A stretch of DNA of 64,000 nucleotides from Ardenticatenaceae bacterium. GTDB lineage: Bacteria; Chloroflexota; Anaerolineae; Promineifilales; Promineifilaceae. The stretch is taken from contig JACKCD010000001.1 in NCBI GenBank assembly GCA_020634215.1, positions 1 through 64,000 on the forward strand. The letters run 5' to 3'. Shown in pieces: positions 25,610-34,022 of the stretch. Both the position numbers and the translations under genes were made by a program. The notes under the pieces were generated by a model, which saw nothing but the letters and a program-made list of their open reading frames with translations, did not search any database and had not been told where the DNA came from. Positions within the stretch are counted from its first letter, which is position 1. Each line of letters begins with the position of its first letter.

Positions 25610-26797
25610 ATGACAACACAAACCCCTATTTCCCCACCTGATTTCGCGCCCATTCGCGCTGATTTTCCCCGCGCTGACCGCAAACTGTGGCTGGCCGCTG
25701 CCGAAACCCATCCCTTTAGCCGTCAGCATCTGGCCGCCATCGAAGCCTACACCAGCTTTCGCGCCCTTGGCCCCGGCGAAGGGCGCGAAAGCTTTACCCC
25801 GGAGATGCAAGCCACCACCAAAAGACGCTTTGCCAACCTAATCAACGCCGCACCCCACGAAATCGCTTTTATCCAAAGCACCACCGACGGCGAAAATATC
25901 GTCCTCGCCGGGCTGGATTTGGCACGGCGTGGTGGCAATGTTGTCATTGACGATCTGCATTTTGAAGCGTCCAAATACATCTACACCCGACTGGCCGAAG
26001 CGGGCAAAATTGAGCTGCGCGTGGTGCCACACCGCAACTGGCAGGTTGATTTGGCCGACTTTGCGCGGGCGATTGACGACGACACGCGGCTCGTTTCAAT
26101 TGCCCTGGTCTCGCAGATCAATGGCTACAAGGCTGATGCCAAAGCGATTAGCGACTTGGCACACCAGCATGGTGCGTATCTTTACTGCGACATCATTCAG
26201 GGGGCAGGCTGCACCCCGATTGACGTCGCGGCCATGGGTATTGATTTTTGCGCCACCAGCACCTATAAATGGCTGATGGGGGATTTTGGCATTGGCTTTT
26301 TGTATGTGAAGGAAGCCTTGCAAGAAGTGGTGGTGAAACAAACGCGCTACGGTTTGCGGCAGGTGAAGGCAATGCAAGATTATCGTTTTGAATCGTATCC
26401 CGATGCGTCCCGTTATGAAGGCACAACGACGATGCCGTTTTTGCCCGGTGTGTGCGCCCATGCAGGGCTGGGGTTGATTGAATCGCTGGGGGTCGAGGCG
26501 ATTCGTGCTCACGCCAAACGGCTGACGGATCGGCTGCAGACCGAATTACCACCGCTAGGGTATGAGCCAATCACACCGGCCGACACCCCCACCCCCATCG
26601 TCAGCTTCTTGCCGCAAAACGTGGCCGAAACCCGCGCCAAGCTGGATCGCGCCTTCGGCGAACAGGTGATTTCGTTTCGTGAATGGTATAAGACGGATGC
26701 CGATGGCAGGCGCACCAAAGTGGAGGGGATTCGGCTGGGGGTGTCGGTTTACAACAATGATGCGGATATTGATGCGTTTTTGCAGGCGTTAGCGTAA
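25610..26797 (+). CDS. Class V aminotransferase-fold PLP enzyme
   Basis: A 395-residue fold-type I PLP enzyme of the cysteine desulfurase/isopenicillin-N-epimerase group. Cofactor contacts visible: STTDGENIVLAG early, DIIQGAG with the Asp that binds the pyridine N, and TSTYKWLMGDFG with the Schiff-base Lys. No conserved active-site Cys loop of cysteine desulfurases stands out, so an epimerase or beta-lyase-like activity is as likely. It has its own promoter region, divergent from ppdK. Unusually for this window it contains no AACGGCCGTT. Confidence 0.8.
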   Translation: MTTQTPISPPDFAPIRADFPRADRKLWLAAAETHPFSRQHLAAIEAYTSFRALGPGEGRESFTPEMQATTKRRFANLINAAPHEIAFIQSTTDGENIVLAGLDLARRGGNVVIDDLHFEASKYIYTRLAEAGKIELRVVPHRNWQVDLADFARAIDDDTRLVSIALVSQINGYKADAKAISDLAHQHGAYLYCDIIQGAGCTPIDVAAMGIDFCATSTYKWLMGDFGIGFLYVKEALQEVVVKQTRYGLRQVKAMQDYRFESYPDASRYEGTTTMPFLPGVCAHAGLGLIESLGVEAIRAHAKRLTDRLQTELPPLGYEPITPADTPTPIVSFLPQNVAETRAKLDRAFGEQVISFREWYKTDADGRRTKVEGIRLGVSVYNNDADIDAFLQALA

Positions 26798-27023
26798 CGC
26801 AGGTTGTATCGCTCCTTGCACCTAAGCATGAGCAGCGGATGCCGTCGGGATGCACTACCATATCGGTATGGCGTTGAGCGGCTTGCCTTCAAAGTGGCAC
26901 TGTGGCGTGCCAGCCTATAATCAACTACTTAAAAACTTTGCCAACCAAACCCTTTACAGATAAAACTGAGCCGTAGACCCAAGCAAACTGGGCTGCAAAT
27001 GCCCGCACGCATAAGGAAACGTT
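26798..27023. other. Intergenic region, nothing recognised
   Basis: 226 bases between the aminotransferase and the sigma-factor gene. I see no RNA gene, repeat copy or strong hairpin. It presumably holds the sigma-operon promoter, including AAGGAA before the GTG start. Confidence 0.5.
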
Positions 27024-27659
27024 GTGTTGACGAGAACAAACGAACAGTGGCTTGAAGATTTACGCTCAGATGATTTAGCCAAAGACGATGCTCTGGCCGA
27101 TTTGCGCCAGATACTCATCAATGGTCTCAAACGCGGCCTGCTCAGCCAGGTTAACACCAACGCACCCGAATTTGAGACCCAAGTGGAAGATTTTGCCCAG
27201 GAAGCAACCCTCAAAATCCTCGACAACCTTGACTCATTTGCCGGCCTCAGCCGTTTCACCACCTGGGCACATAAAATTGCCGTCTCCGTTGCCCTCACCG
27301 AACTGCGCCGCAAACGGTGGCAAGATGCATCGCTCGACGGCATTTTGGAAACTGAAAGCGGCGACTACACGCCAACCCTTGTGGCTGACCCGGCACCCAA
27401 GCCAGAGGAAATGACGATCCGCACCGATATGATGCACCGCCTAAACAGCATCATCAATAACGAGCTAACCGACAAACAGCGCACCGTGTTAACCGCTTCG
27501 GTCATTCGTGACCTGCCCACGGCTCAAGTGGCAAAAATGATGGATATGAAACCCAACGCCGTCTATAAACTGCTGCACGATGCCCGCGTGCGGCTGAAAA
27601 AGCGATTGGAAAGTGAAGGGTTAAGTGCTGGCGACATCATCGCCGTTTTTCAAGATTAG
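27024..27659 (+). CDS. ECF-type RNA polymerase sigma factor
   Basis: A 211-residue sigma-70 family protein. Region 2 lies at about residues 52-92 (EDFAQEATLKILDNLDSFAG, then SRFTTWAHKIAVSVALTELR), region 4 at about 150-200 (LTDKQRTVLTASVIRDLPTA, then QVAKMMDMKPNAVYKLLHDA). The start is GTG with AAGGAA five bases upstream. A small zinc-finger gene follows after 43 bases and is the obvious anti-sigma candidate. Target promoters unknown. Confidence 0.9.
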   Translation: MLTRTNEQWLEDLRSDDLAKDDALADLRQILINGLKRGLLSQVNTNAPEFETQVEDFAQEATLKILDNLDSFAGLSRFTTWAHKIAVSVALTELRRKRWQDASLDGILETESGDYTPTLVADPAPKPEEMTIRTDMMHRLNSIINNELTDKQRTVLTASVIRDLPTAQVAKMMDMKPNAVYKLLHDARVRLKKRLESEGLSAGDIIAVFQD

Positions 27660-27702
27660 GCAAACGTAAGAACCACGCTGCCAGATTCGTCCAAGAGGGT
27701 GT

Positions 27703-28047
27703 ATGACAAATTTGATTGACAAATTGCGTAAGCTATTTGGGCTAAAGGGAACAAAACGGGTTGAAGGCATGGACCAATCGCCGGAAACACAGCAGCAACC
27801 AAACAGCAATATGGTGCGGCTGGATGAAGCAAGCCTCATTCGTCTGATGCAGCTTGTGGAGCAGACGGAAGAAGGGCATTATTCTTGCGCCGAAACGTTT
27901 GACTTACTTGATGAGTATGTTGAATTGGTGGCCGGCAATCAGGAGGCGGTGCTGCTGATGCCTATTGTCAAGCGGCATCTTGACCATTGCCCCGGCTGCC
28001 GGGATAAATATGAAATCTTGCTCGATATTTTGCAGGCAGATGGCTAA
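27703..28047 (+). CDS. Putative zinc-finger anti-sigma factor
   Basis: A 114-residue protein whose C-terminus IVKRHLDHCPGCRDKYEILL has the His-x3-Cys-x2-Cys zinc-binding pattern of anti-sigma (ZAS/zf-HC2) proteins. An earlier Cys is in YSCAETFDLLDEYVE, as in the family. There is no membrane helix, so sensing would be cytosolic, for example redox through the zinc-site cysteines (inference). Position directly after the sigma gene supports the assignment. Confidence 0.75.
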   Translation: MTNLIDKLRKLFGLKGTKRVEGMDQSPETQQQPNSNMVRLDEASLIRLMQLVEQTEEGHYSCAETFDLLDEYVELVAGNQEAVLLMPIVKRHLDHCPGCRDKYEILLDILQADG

Positions 28048-28080
28048 GTGGTTCCTTCAGCCCAAAAAGGAGCATTGAAC

Positions 28081-28365
28081 ATGGCAAAAGCAACCTTAAA
28101 CGGCACAATTTTGGCCGAAACAGATCATTATGAAGTCGTGGAGGGTAACGTTTATTTTTCGCCGGAGTCCATTAACCGAGCCTTTTTTCAAACGAGTGAT
28201 TTGCACACCACCTGTCCCTGGAAGGGGATAGCCAGCTATTATGATATTGTCGCTGCTGGGCAGACGGTTAAAAACGCTGCCTGGTATTATCCAAATCCCA
28301 AAGCGGCAGCAAACAATATTAAAGACCATGTTGCATTTTATGGCATGGTAAAGGTGGAGCGATAA
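28081..28365 (+). CDS. DUF427 domain protein
   Basis: A 94-residue protein of the DUF427 family: ATLNGTILAETDHYEVVEGN, VYFSPESI, then the signature TTCPWKGIASYYDI and NAAWYYPNPK. The biochemical role of the family is not established. ATG 28081 follows AAAAAGGAGCATTGAAC. It lies in a same-strand run with the sigma pair upstream and 6-phosphogluconolactonase four bases downstream, so it is probably co-transcribed. Confidence 0.85.
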   Translation: MAKATLNGTILAETDHYEVVEGNVYFSPESINRAFFQTSDLHTTCPWKGIASYYDIVAAGQTVKNAAWYYPNPKAAANNIKDHVAFYGMVKVER

Positions 28366-28368
28366 CGC

Positions 28369-29106
28369 ATGGGGGCACGAGTGCGGGTTTTTGCAGATGC
28401 GGCGGCGTTGAGCGAGGCGGCGGCGGCGTTGTTTGTACAGGAGGCAAAAACGGCCGTTTCTGCCCACAACCGCTTCCTCGTCGCCCTATCCGGCGGCACA
28501 ACCCCCGCCGCCATGTTCCGCCTGCTTGCCACCCCACCGCTGGCAAACCAGGTTCCCTGGCCGCAAACCCATCTCTTTTGGGGGGACGAACGGCTGGTGC
28601 CACCTGATGATCCCGGCAGCAACTATGGGCAGGCGCATGAACTCTTGCTGCGCCATGTCCCCATTCCGCCGGAAAACATCCACCGCGCCAAAGGGGAGCT
28701 TTCCCCGGCGGCGGCGGTGGCGGATTATGCCGCCCAGTTGGCGACGATGGCGGAAAACGGCCGTTTTTTCCCCCGCTTCGACCTCGCCATCATGGGGCTG
28801 GGCAGCGACGGCCACACGGCTTCGCTTTTCCCTGGCTCCGTGCAGGCTGAAGAGCAAAGGGAGGCGGTGATGGCGGTAACGGCCGTTTATGAAGACCGCC
28901 CCGCCCACCGCCTCACCCTCACCCCCCTGCTCTTCAACGACACTCGCCACGTTCTCTTTTTGGTCGCTGGCAAAAGCAAGGCGGCGGCAGTAACGGCCGT
29001 TCTCCACGGCCCCCACGCCCCCGAAACCTGGCCCGCCCAGCGCATTCAGCCCACTGACGGCGTTGTCAGTTGGTATCTTGACGAATCAGTAACCAGTAAC
29101 CAGTAA
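28369..29106 (+). CDS. pgl: 6-phosphogluconolactonase
   Basis: A 245-residue DevB-type lactonase of the oxidative pentose phosphate pathway. Family blocks: LVALSGGTTPAAMFRLLA, THLFWGDERLVPPDDPGSNY, and DLAIMGLGSDGHTASLFPGS with the active-site Asp/Gly/His. The C-terminus ESVTSNQ is encoded by the first units of a hairpin repeat (AGTAACCAGTAACCAGTAA), which also provides the stop codon. Four AACGGCCGTT copies lie inside, giving the TAV and NGR motifs. Confidence 0.92.
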   Translation: MGARVRVFADAAALSEAAAALFVQEAKTAVSAHNRFLVALSGGTTPAAMFRLLATPPLANQVPWPQTHLFWGDERLVPPDDPGSNYGQAHELLLRHVPIPPENIHRAKGELSPAAAVADYAAQLATMAENGRFFPRFDLAIMGLGSDGHTASLFPGSVQAEEQREAVMAVTAVYEDRPAHRLTLTPLLFNDTRHVLFLVAGKSKAAAVTAVLHGPHAPETWPAQRIQPTDGVVSWYLDESVTSNQ

Positions 29107-29180
29107 CCAGTAACCAGTAACCAGTAATCGGTAGCCAGTACGAAACTGATGACTGATGACCGATTACTGATTACTTCTAA
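29088..29180. repeat. Iterated-arm hairpin, AGTAACC/AATCGGT type, copy A
   Basis: The left arm repeats AGTAACC four times, then AGTAATCGGTAGCCAGTA. The right arm is GATGACTGATGACCGATTAC then TGATTACT. It overlaps the end of pgl, supplying its last codons, and may provide upstream in-frame ATGs for the OsmC gene. Related copies at 34,021-34,098, 38,247-38,330 and 40,868-40,940. Confidence 0.75.
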
Positions 29181-29184
29181 AGAA

Positions 29185-29631
29185 ATGCCCGTAACAGCCC
29201 GAAGCCTCAACAACCTCCAGGTCGAAATTCTCGCCGACCACGAATTTCATCTCCACGCCGACGAGCCCGTCCACAACGGTGGCGACAACACCGGCCCCGA
29301 TCCTTATGGCCTGCTGCTTAGTTCACTGGCCGCCTGCAAAGTAATGACGGTGCAAATGTATGCTCGGCGCAAGCAGTGGCCGCTGGAAGAAGTGAAAGTG
29401 CAGCTTGATTATCAGCGCATCAAAGCCAAAGATTGCGAAGATTGCACCAGCCCGCCCAACGCCAATGTAGACATCATCACCGTCAACATCGGCTTCACCG
29501 GCCCGCTGGATGATGACCAAATCGCCCGGCTCACCGAAATCTCCGAACGCTGCCCTGTCCACCGCACCCTGCTCAGCGAGACGAAAATTCGCACAACGGC
29601 CGTTTCCCCCAGCAACATCGAAATGGCCTGA
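29185..29631 (+). CDS. OsmC-family peroxiredoxin-like protein
   Basis: About 148 residues. OsmC/Ohr-fold proteins reduce organic peroxides through two cysteines. Visible: the first active Cys in LLSSLAACKVMTVQMYARR and the second in SERCPVHRTLLSE, with the arginine-containing GDNTGPDPYGLL segment before. I prefer ATG 29185 (MPVTARSL) because upstream codons belong to a hairpin repeat; an ATG at 29149 inside the repeat would add 12 residues. Confidence 0.85.
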   Translation: MPVTARSLNNLQVEILADHEFHLHADEPVHNGGDNTGPDPYGLLLSSLAACKVMTVQMYARRKQWPLEEVKVQLDYQRIKAKDCEDCTSPPNANVDIITVNIGFTGPLDDDQIARLTEISERCPVHRTLLSETKIRTTAVSPSNIEMA

Positions 29632-29640
29632 ATGTAAAGC

Positions 29641-29709
29641 ACTTTCTGACAGGATTAACAGGGTTTTCCAAGCTTAGGCAAAAAAAATCCTGTTAATCCT
29701 GTCAAAATC
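29641..29709. repeat. Dispersed hairpin, GACAGGATTAACAGG type
   Basis: CTGACAGGATTAACAGG on the left and CCTGTTAATCCTGTCA on the right with about 30 bases between, containing a run of eight A. It lies between convergent genes and could work as a terminator for OsmC. Confidence 0.65.
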
Positions 29710-29795
29710 CCTACCCTCCCTCATTGCCACCATCACAATTAGGCTCCCTCACCTTTCGCAAAGAGTATGCCGCCGTGCTGCTAAAACCACCCAAG

Positions 29796-30784
29796 TTACC
29801 TTACTTGAACCCGAATTCGACTTGATGTTTCTGTCGCCATGAAATTTTGTTGCAGTGCAAACGCATCAGCACGAACAAGGATATAAAAATCATACACCCC
29901 CGGTTCATCAGGCAAACGCAACTGAGTCAGAATAGTCTGCCATCGCCCCATTCTTTGTTTCACATACAGTGGCAAATACGGGTCAGAACCTTGATACAAT
30001 GGCACCTGCCCATCATTCAAGAACGCCATGACTGCTATTGCATCCCTGTCACTTAGCCCTGCACCAGCAAAATGCAAATATACATCCAGTATTTCGCCCA
30101 CATTACCTTCGGCTTCTAACCATAAGGGGATCAAAGTGGTGTCAGGTATATACAGTTGTTCACCTGGAGTAGCGTAAAATTGAAAACCGTTCCCACCAAA
30201 ATGCGTTGGCTCTCCTGTGATCGTCGTCACTATCGGCACATGGTTATCCCCATCCACAATCAACGTTGTAGGGTGGTACAAAAAAGGGGCATCTCCCGTT
30301 CCAGACTATCCTCGGCAGGGTCTGCGCTCACTTCCCGCACCAGCAACACGTCAAAATCATGCACGCCGGGAGCCAAATTCCCAACCTGCAAGGTAGCTGC
30401 CTGTTGCCCATTCGCTGCAATCCCCAACCATTCTGGGGTAGGAGCATCGGGTTGGCAGGGAATTTGCACATGATCCAGCAAACAGCTTAACGCAAAGCGG
30501 TGTGGCACAGCTTCCTCGTTCAACACGGTTAGCTGCACCGTCACTCCGGCTAAGGGCGTGGTGGAGAATGTTGACCCCAAGGCAGAATATTGCCCACGAT
30601 AATGATCGCCAAAGGCGAAAACCAAACCATCAGGGTCAATATCAGACAGATAGGTATCAGAAATGGTCTCTGTTTCGGTTATAGTAACGGTTTGATAGGA
30701 AGAAACGGCCGTTTTCCCCCACACCCATGCCCCCAGCATCAACAACAGCAGCCCCAGCAAAACCACGAAACCTGATTTTTTCAT
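29796..30784 (-). pseudogene. Membrane-anchored extracellular protein split by a frameshift
   Basis: The first frame (30,784 to 30,260) starts MKKSGFVVLLGLLLLMLGAW, a signal anchor without a lipobox, then a beta-rich domain that breaks off at EREMPLF. The second frame (about 30,281 to 29,796) continues in register as LYHPTTLIVDGDNHVP and ends VYDFYILVRADAF. They join at six T on the minus strand (A run 30,280-30,285); one extra base restores a protein of about 330 residues. Both halves contain a similar phrase (APGVHDFDVLLVRE and EPGVYDFYILVRAD), suggesting two related domains. It may be a true mutation, a homopolymer sequencing error or recoding. No family recognised. The promoter core GGATACAAT lies upstream at about 30,853. 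Confidence 0.6.
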
Positions 30785-30894
30785 CATTCACCTCACGGAT
30801 GATTCGCTTGTTAGAAACACAATGGAATCGGTTCTCTCTTCAAATCGCCCACATTGTATCCAAAAAGCAGCACCCTAGCGTGATAGCTCCATGA

Positions 30895-30940
30895 GGAAAG
30901 GATCAGTCGTCCGTCGTCCGTCGTCCGCCGTCCACCCCCG
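30895..30940. repeat. GTCGTCC short tandem array (half hairpin)
   Basis: CAGTCGTCCGTCGTCCGTCG followed by TCCGCCGTCC: about four to five units of a 7-base repeat just beyond the araC stop. The complementary unit GGACGAC occurs in a short hairpin at 40,367-40,392. Confidence 0.55.
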
Positions 30941-31846
30941 TCACAACTCCTCCCCAACCTGATCCCAATGCCCGTGCCGGTACAAACGGCCGATTTCCCG
31001 CCGCTGCCAATCCATCCCCAACGTCGCCGACTGCCGGTACTCACTGGGAGCCATCCCCGTAATCCGCTTAAAAACGGTGGCAAAATGCTGGCTCGTGGTA
31101 TAGCCCAATTCCAAGCCAATATCGGTAATCAGCTTGTCGCTCGTTTGCAGCCACTGCTTTGCCCGTTCAATACGCTGGCTGTTGATGTAGGAAATGGGAC
31201 TTTGCCCAACGTGCTGCTCAAAAAGCTGAAAAACGCGGCTACGGCTCAGGCTGCTTTGCTGGCACAGGTCGTCAATGGTGAGGGGGGGAACGGCCGTTAA
31301 CCGCTCCGCAATAAACCCCATCAACGCCTCAAACGGGGGCGGAAAGTGCAGCTCATGCCGCCGCTGCCCATATTGCCGCAGCAAATGCCCCAAAAAAAGC
31401 TGCAAATGCGCCATCATCAAGCGCGGGCTATCGGACTGCGGCTGCCGAATCTCCGCCAAAAGCTGCTGCACCTGCCCCACCAGCTCATTCGCCCCCAGCC
31501 ACGTCCGCTGCTGCAACGCCGCCAACTCCACCTGCATCGTGCGGTCGGGCAGCAGCGCCGCATCCACCTGCAGCCAGGTCAATTGGCTGGGCTGCACCAA
31601 ATTCTCCACGCTGCCATGCGCCTCCCCCGGCTTGGTCACAAACACCGACCCCGGCTGCAAATGGTAAATCTCGTCTTCCACCCACCAAGTCACAGCCCCG
31701 TCCAGCACCAAATGAACTTCATAATACAGTTCATGGTGCGGCAGCATCCCCTCCCGCGCCTCCACCTGCCGCGATTGCCCAATGGCTTTCAACGCCGGAA
31801 TCAAGCATTGCTCACCAAAATACCGCTCAATATATGCTCTAGCCAT
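30941..31846 (-). CDS. AraC-family transcriptional regulator
   Basis: 301 residues. The N-terminal cupin-like ligand domain has HHELYYEVHLVLDGA and LQPGSVFVTKPGEAH. Two C-terminal helix-turn-helix motifs of AraC type follow: TIDDLCQQSSLSRSRVFQLF and TDIGLELGYTTSQHFATVFK, then RITGMAPSEYRQ. It is divergent from the flavin reductase/monooxygenase/ABC transporter gene set that begins 370 bases away, so it may control that set (inference). The sugar-type ligand domain fits. Confidence 0.9.
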   Translation of the reverse strand: MARAYIERYFGEQCLIPALKAIGQSRQVEAREGMLPHHELYYEVHLVLDGAVTWWVEDEIYHLQPGSVFVTKPGEAHGSVENLVQPSQLTWLQVDAALLPDRTMQVELAALQQRTWLGANELVGQVQQLLAEIRQPQSDSPRLMMAHLQLFLGHLLRQYGQRRHELHFPPPFEALMGFIAERLTAVPPLTIDDLCQQSSLSRSRVFQLFEQHVGQSPISYINSQRIERAKQWLQTSDKLITDIGLELGYTTSQHFATVFKRITGMAPSEYRQSATLGMDWQRREIGRLYRHGHWDQVGEEL

Positions 31847-31857
31847 AAACCTGTTGA

Positions 31858-32035
31858 TGTAGAGACGTAATATAGCGTGTTAACAATTTACTTGGGTAAA
31901 AAATCCATGTCATTGCGACGAGTCTTCGAGGAGAAATCCCGCTCGCTTGCCTGTTGCCGACGGGATTTCTCGGAGGACCTCGAAATGACATGTTTATCCG
32001 TTTATTTTGTTAACTCCCAATGTTACGTCTCTACC
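31858..32035. repeat. GTAGAGACGTAA hairpin split by a MITE-like element
   Basis: TGTAGAGACGTAATA at 31,857-31,871 and GTTACGTCTCTAC at about 32,022-32,034 are complementary. The 136-base MITE-like repeat lies between them, as if it had inserted into the loop of an older hairpin. Another GTAGAGAC hairpin lies at 52,974-53,001. Confidence 0.6.
31879..32014. mobile_element. MITE-like repeat, copy 1
   Basis: About 136 bases with imperfect inverted ends GTTAACAATTTACTTGGGTA and (complement) GTTAACAAAATAAACGGATA. The interior is a long imperfect hairpin with GAGAAATCCCGCTCG and its partner CGACGGGATTTCTCGG, flanked by TGTCATTGCGACGAG and CTCGAAATGACATG. No coding capacity. Copies at 35,348-35,506 and, inverted, 48,832-48,967. 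Confidence 0.75.
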
Positions 32036-32216
32036 CGTTTGTGTATACAAAAGTCCACTCGACTAACTTGAACGTTGTCAAGAGTATAATTGACTATATT
32101 ACCCTACATTGTGCAAAACACAGTAGGAAACATCTTTCGCAAACAAATTACCTGCAAATTGTTGTTGGCAAACGGCCGTTTACCAACATTCACCCACCCA
32201 AAATAAGGCATTGCCT

Positions 32217-32747
32217 ATGCTGCAGTTTCAAGAAGATATATTTAGCCGCATCAGCCCCGAACAGTTCCGCGACGCATTGCGCCACTTTCCGGCCGGTGTC
32301 ACCGTCGTCACCATCAAATCGGGTGAAGAAGTGCACGGCATGACCGTTTCCGCCTTCGCCTCGGTTTCCCCCACGCCGCCGCTGATCCTGGTGGTCATTG
32401 ACCACCGAGGACGGGGGCATGAGCTGCTGGAGCGCAGCAACGCCGTTTTTGCCGTCAACTTTCTGCGGGAAGACCAGCAGGCACTGTCCAACCAGTTTGC
32501 CTGGCAGAAGGAAGACCGGTTTGGGGTTGGGGAGTGGGAAACGGCCGTTACCGGCGCCCCCATCCTCACCAACGCCCTCGCCTGGCTCGACTGCACCGTC
32601 TACAGCCGCCACACGGCCGGCACCCACACCATCTACATCGGCGAAGTCAAAGCCAGCCACGTCGCCGCACCCGACCAAAAACCACTCGTCTACTGGAACC
32701 GTGACTACCGTAAAATCTGCGATCCAGAAATGGATCATAGTGATTAG
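32217..32747 (+). CDS. Flavin reductase (HpaC/FMN-binding split-barrel)
   Basis: A 176-residue flavin reductase-domain protein: FPAGVTVVTIKSGEEVHGMT, VSAFASVSPTPPLILVVID, FAVNFLREDQQALSNQFA, and the late YIGEVKASHVAAPDQKPLVY. Such enzymes reduce FMN or FAD with NAD(P)H and hand it to a partner monooxygenase; an SsuD-like monooxygenase is encoded 1.4 kb downstream on the same strand. ATG 32217 preferred over TTG 32211. An ATTGCGT-type hairpin separates it from the next gene. Confidence 0.88.
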   Translation: MLQFQEDIFSRISPEQFRDALRHFPAGVTVVTIKSGEEVHGMTVSAFASVSPTPPLILVVIDHRGRGHELLERSNAVFAVNFLREDQQALSNQFAWQKEDRFGVGEWETAVTGAPILTNALAWLDCTVYSRHTAGTHTIYIGEVKASHVAAPDQKPLVYWNRDYRKICDPEMDHSD

Positions 32748-32757
32748 GAGATTTCTG

Positions 32758-32811
32758 GCGTATTGCGTATTGCGTAACAAGACAGGCAATACGCAATACG
32801 CAATACGTAAC
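32758..32811. repeat. Iterated-arm hairpin, ATTGCGT type, copy 2
   Basis: GCGTATTGCGTATTGCGTAA, short loop, then GGCAATACGCAATACGCAAT. Same unit as 6,342-6,403. It fills the gap between two genes of one set, three bases before the next ATG. Confidence 0.75.
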
Positions 32812-32813
32812 CC

Positions 32814-34022
32814 ATGTCCAAAGAAATCAAAAGCCGCGCCTTTGCCCTCGACCCCACCTTCAACTATTTGCCCGAACAAGATCGCTACCTGCTGGCACTG
32901 GGCAACCCCAGCCTCAAATTCAACGTCATCGGCGTTGGGGTCAACGGGCAGGAGCACATCCTCGTCACTTATCTGGAAGGCCGAGCCGCCATTCACGGCA
33001 TTTACGACCCCAACCCTTCCAGCGTTGCCGCCGCCCGGCAGTTGCACCAAAAATGGTCACGGGGTCAGGAGCTGGTCATTTATGACACGCTGGAAGCGGC
33101 CTGCAACGACCCCGCCGTAGATGGGCTGATCATCTGCACCCCCAACTACACCCATTTGGAAGTGGTCAAAGTCGCCGCCCAATCGGGCAAGCACATCCTG
33201 CTGGAAAAACCCATCGCCACCACCGTTTCCGACGCGCTGGCAATTATGGAACTGGCGGAGGCATATACGGCCGTTTTTCAAATCGGCCTCCAATACCGCT
33301 ACAAACCCACCTACAGCGAAGCCATCTACGAGGTGCTAACCCGCCAATCCGTCGGCAGCGTCAAAACCATCGCCATTGCCGAACACCGCATCCCCTTTTT
33401 AGACAAGGTGAACCAGTGGAACAAATTTGCCAAATATTCCGGCGACACCCTCGTCGAAAAATGCTGCCACTACTTTGACCTGCTCAACCTCTTTGCCCAA
33501 TCCCGCCCCGCCACCGTCTACGCCTCTGGCAGCATGGCCGTCAACTTCACCGACTTTGAATACAACGGCGAAAAATCGGACATTCTGGACAATGCCTTTG
33601 TGGTGGTGAACTACGCCAACGGGGTGCGGGCCAGCTTTAACCTGTGCATGTTTGCCCCGCTCTTTTATGAAGAGTTGATTGTGTGTGGCGATGACGGCCG
33701 TTTAAAAGCCTATGAGCAAGTAGACTTCCTCCCGCAATCCTCCTCCAAAACCTCCCTGGAAATCATGTGCGGCGACCACAAACCTTCCCGCCGCTCCACC
33801 CCCAACTACCCGGCCGTCATCGAACAAAGCGGCCATCACGGAGCCACCTATTACGAACACATCAACTTCATCAACAACATCCAGGGGCAACCGACGCAAA
33901 CGGCAACGGCGCGAGAAGGATTCTGGTCTATCATCGTCGCCGCTGCCGCGCAGGAATCTATTAAGCAGGGTCAGGTTGTTGTCATTGACGACTTTTTGGC
34001 TCAACACGCCATATCTTTATGA
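32814..34022 (+). CDS. Gfo/Idh/MocA-family oxidoreductase
   Basis: A 402-residue NAD(P)-dependent sugar or cyclitol oxidoreductase. The Rossmann domain has VIGVGVNGQEHI near residue 40 and the family signature KHILLEKPIATTVSDALAIM with the catalytic EKP near residue 130. The C-terminal beta-sheet domain follows, with SGDTLVEKCCHYFDLLNLF giving the usual His. About 35 residues precede the Rossmann fold. Substrate unknown. Its place between a flavin reductase, an SsuD-like monooxygenase and a sugar transporter suggests it oxidises or reduces a sugar-like intermediate. Confidence 0.9.
   Translation: MSKEIKSRAFALDPTFNYLPEQDRYLLALGNPSLKFNVIGVGVNGQEHILVTYLEGRAAIHGIYDPNPSSVAAARQLHQKWSRGQELVIYDTLEAACNDPAVDGLIICTPNYTHLEVVKVAAQSGKHILLEKPIATTVSDALAIMELAEAYTAVFQIGLQYRYKPTYSEAIYEVLTRQSVGSVKTIAIAEHRIPFLDKVNQWNKFAKYSGDTLVEKCCHYFDLLNLFAQSRPATVYASGSMAVNFTDFEYNGEKSDILDNAFVVVNYANGVRASFNLCMFAPLFYEELIVCGDDGRLKAYEQVDFLPQSSSKTSLEIMCGDHKPSRRSTPNYPAVIEQSGHHGATYYEHINFINNIQGQPTQTATAREGFWSIIVAAAAQESIKQGQVVVIDDFLAQHAISL

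Noticed and set aside
29088..29180. Possible CRISPR-like array from the repeated AGTAACC units
   Set aside because: Units are 7 bases without spacers and form the arms of a hairpin; no cas genes are in the window.
32190..33050. A 286-residue minus-strand open frame across flavin reductase and oxidoreductase genes
   Set aside because: It crosses two clearly coding genes and a hairpin repeat in antisense and has no family features.
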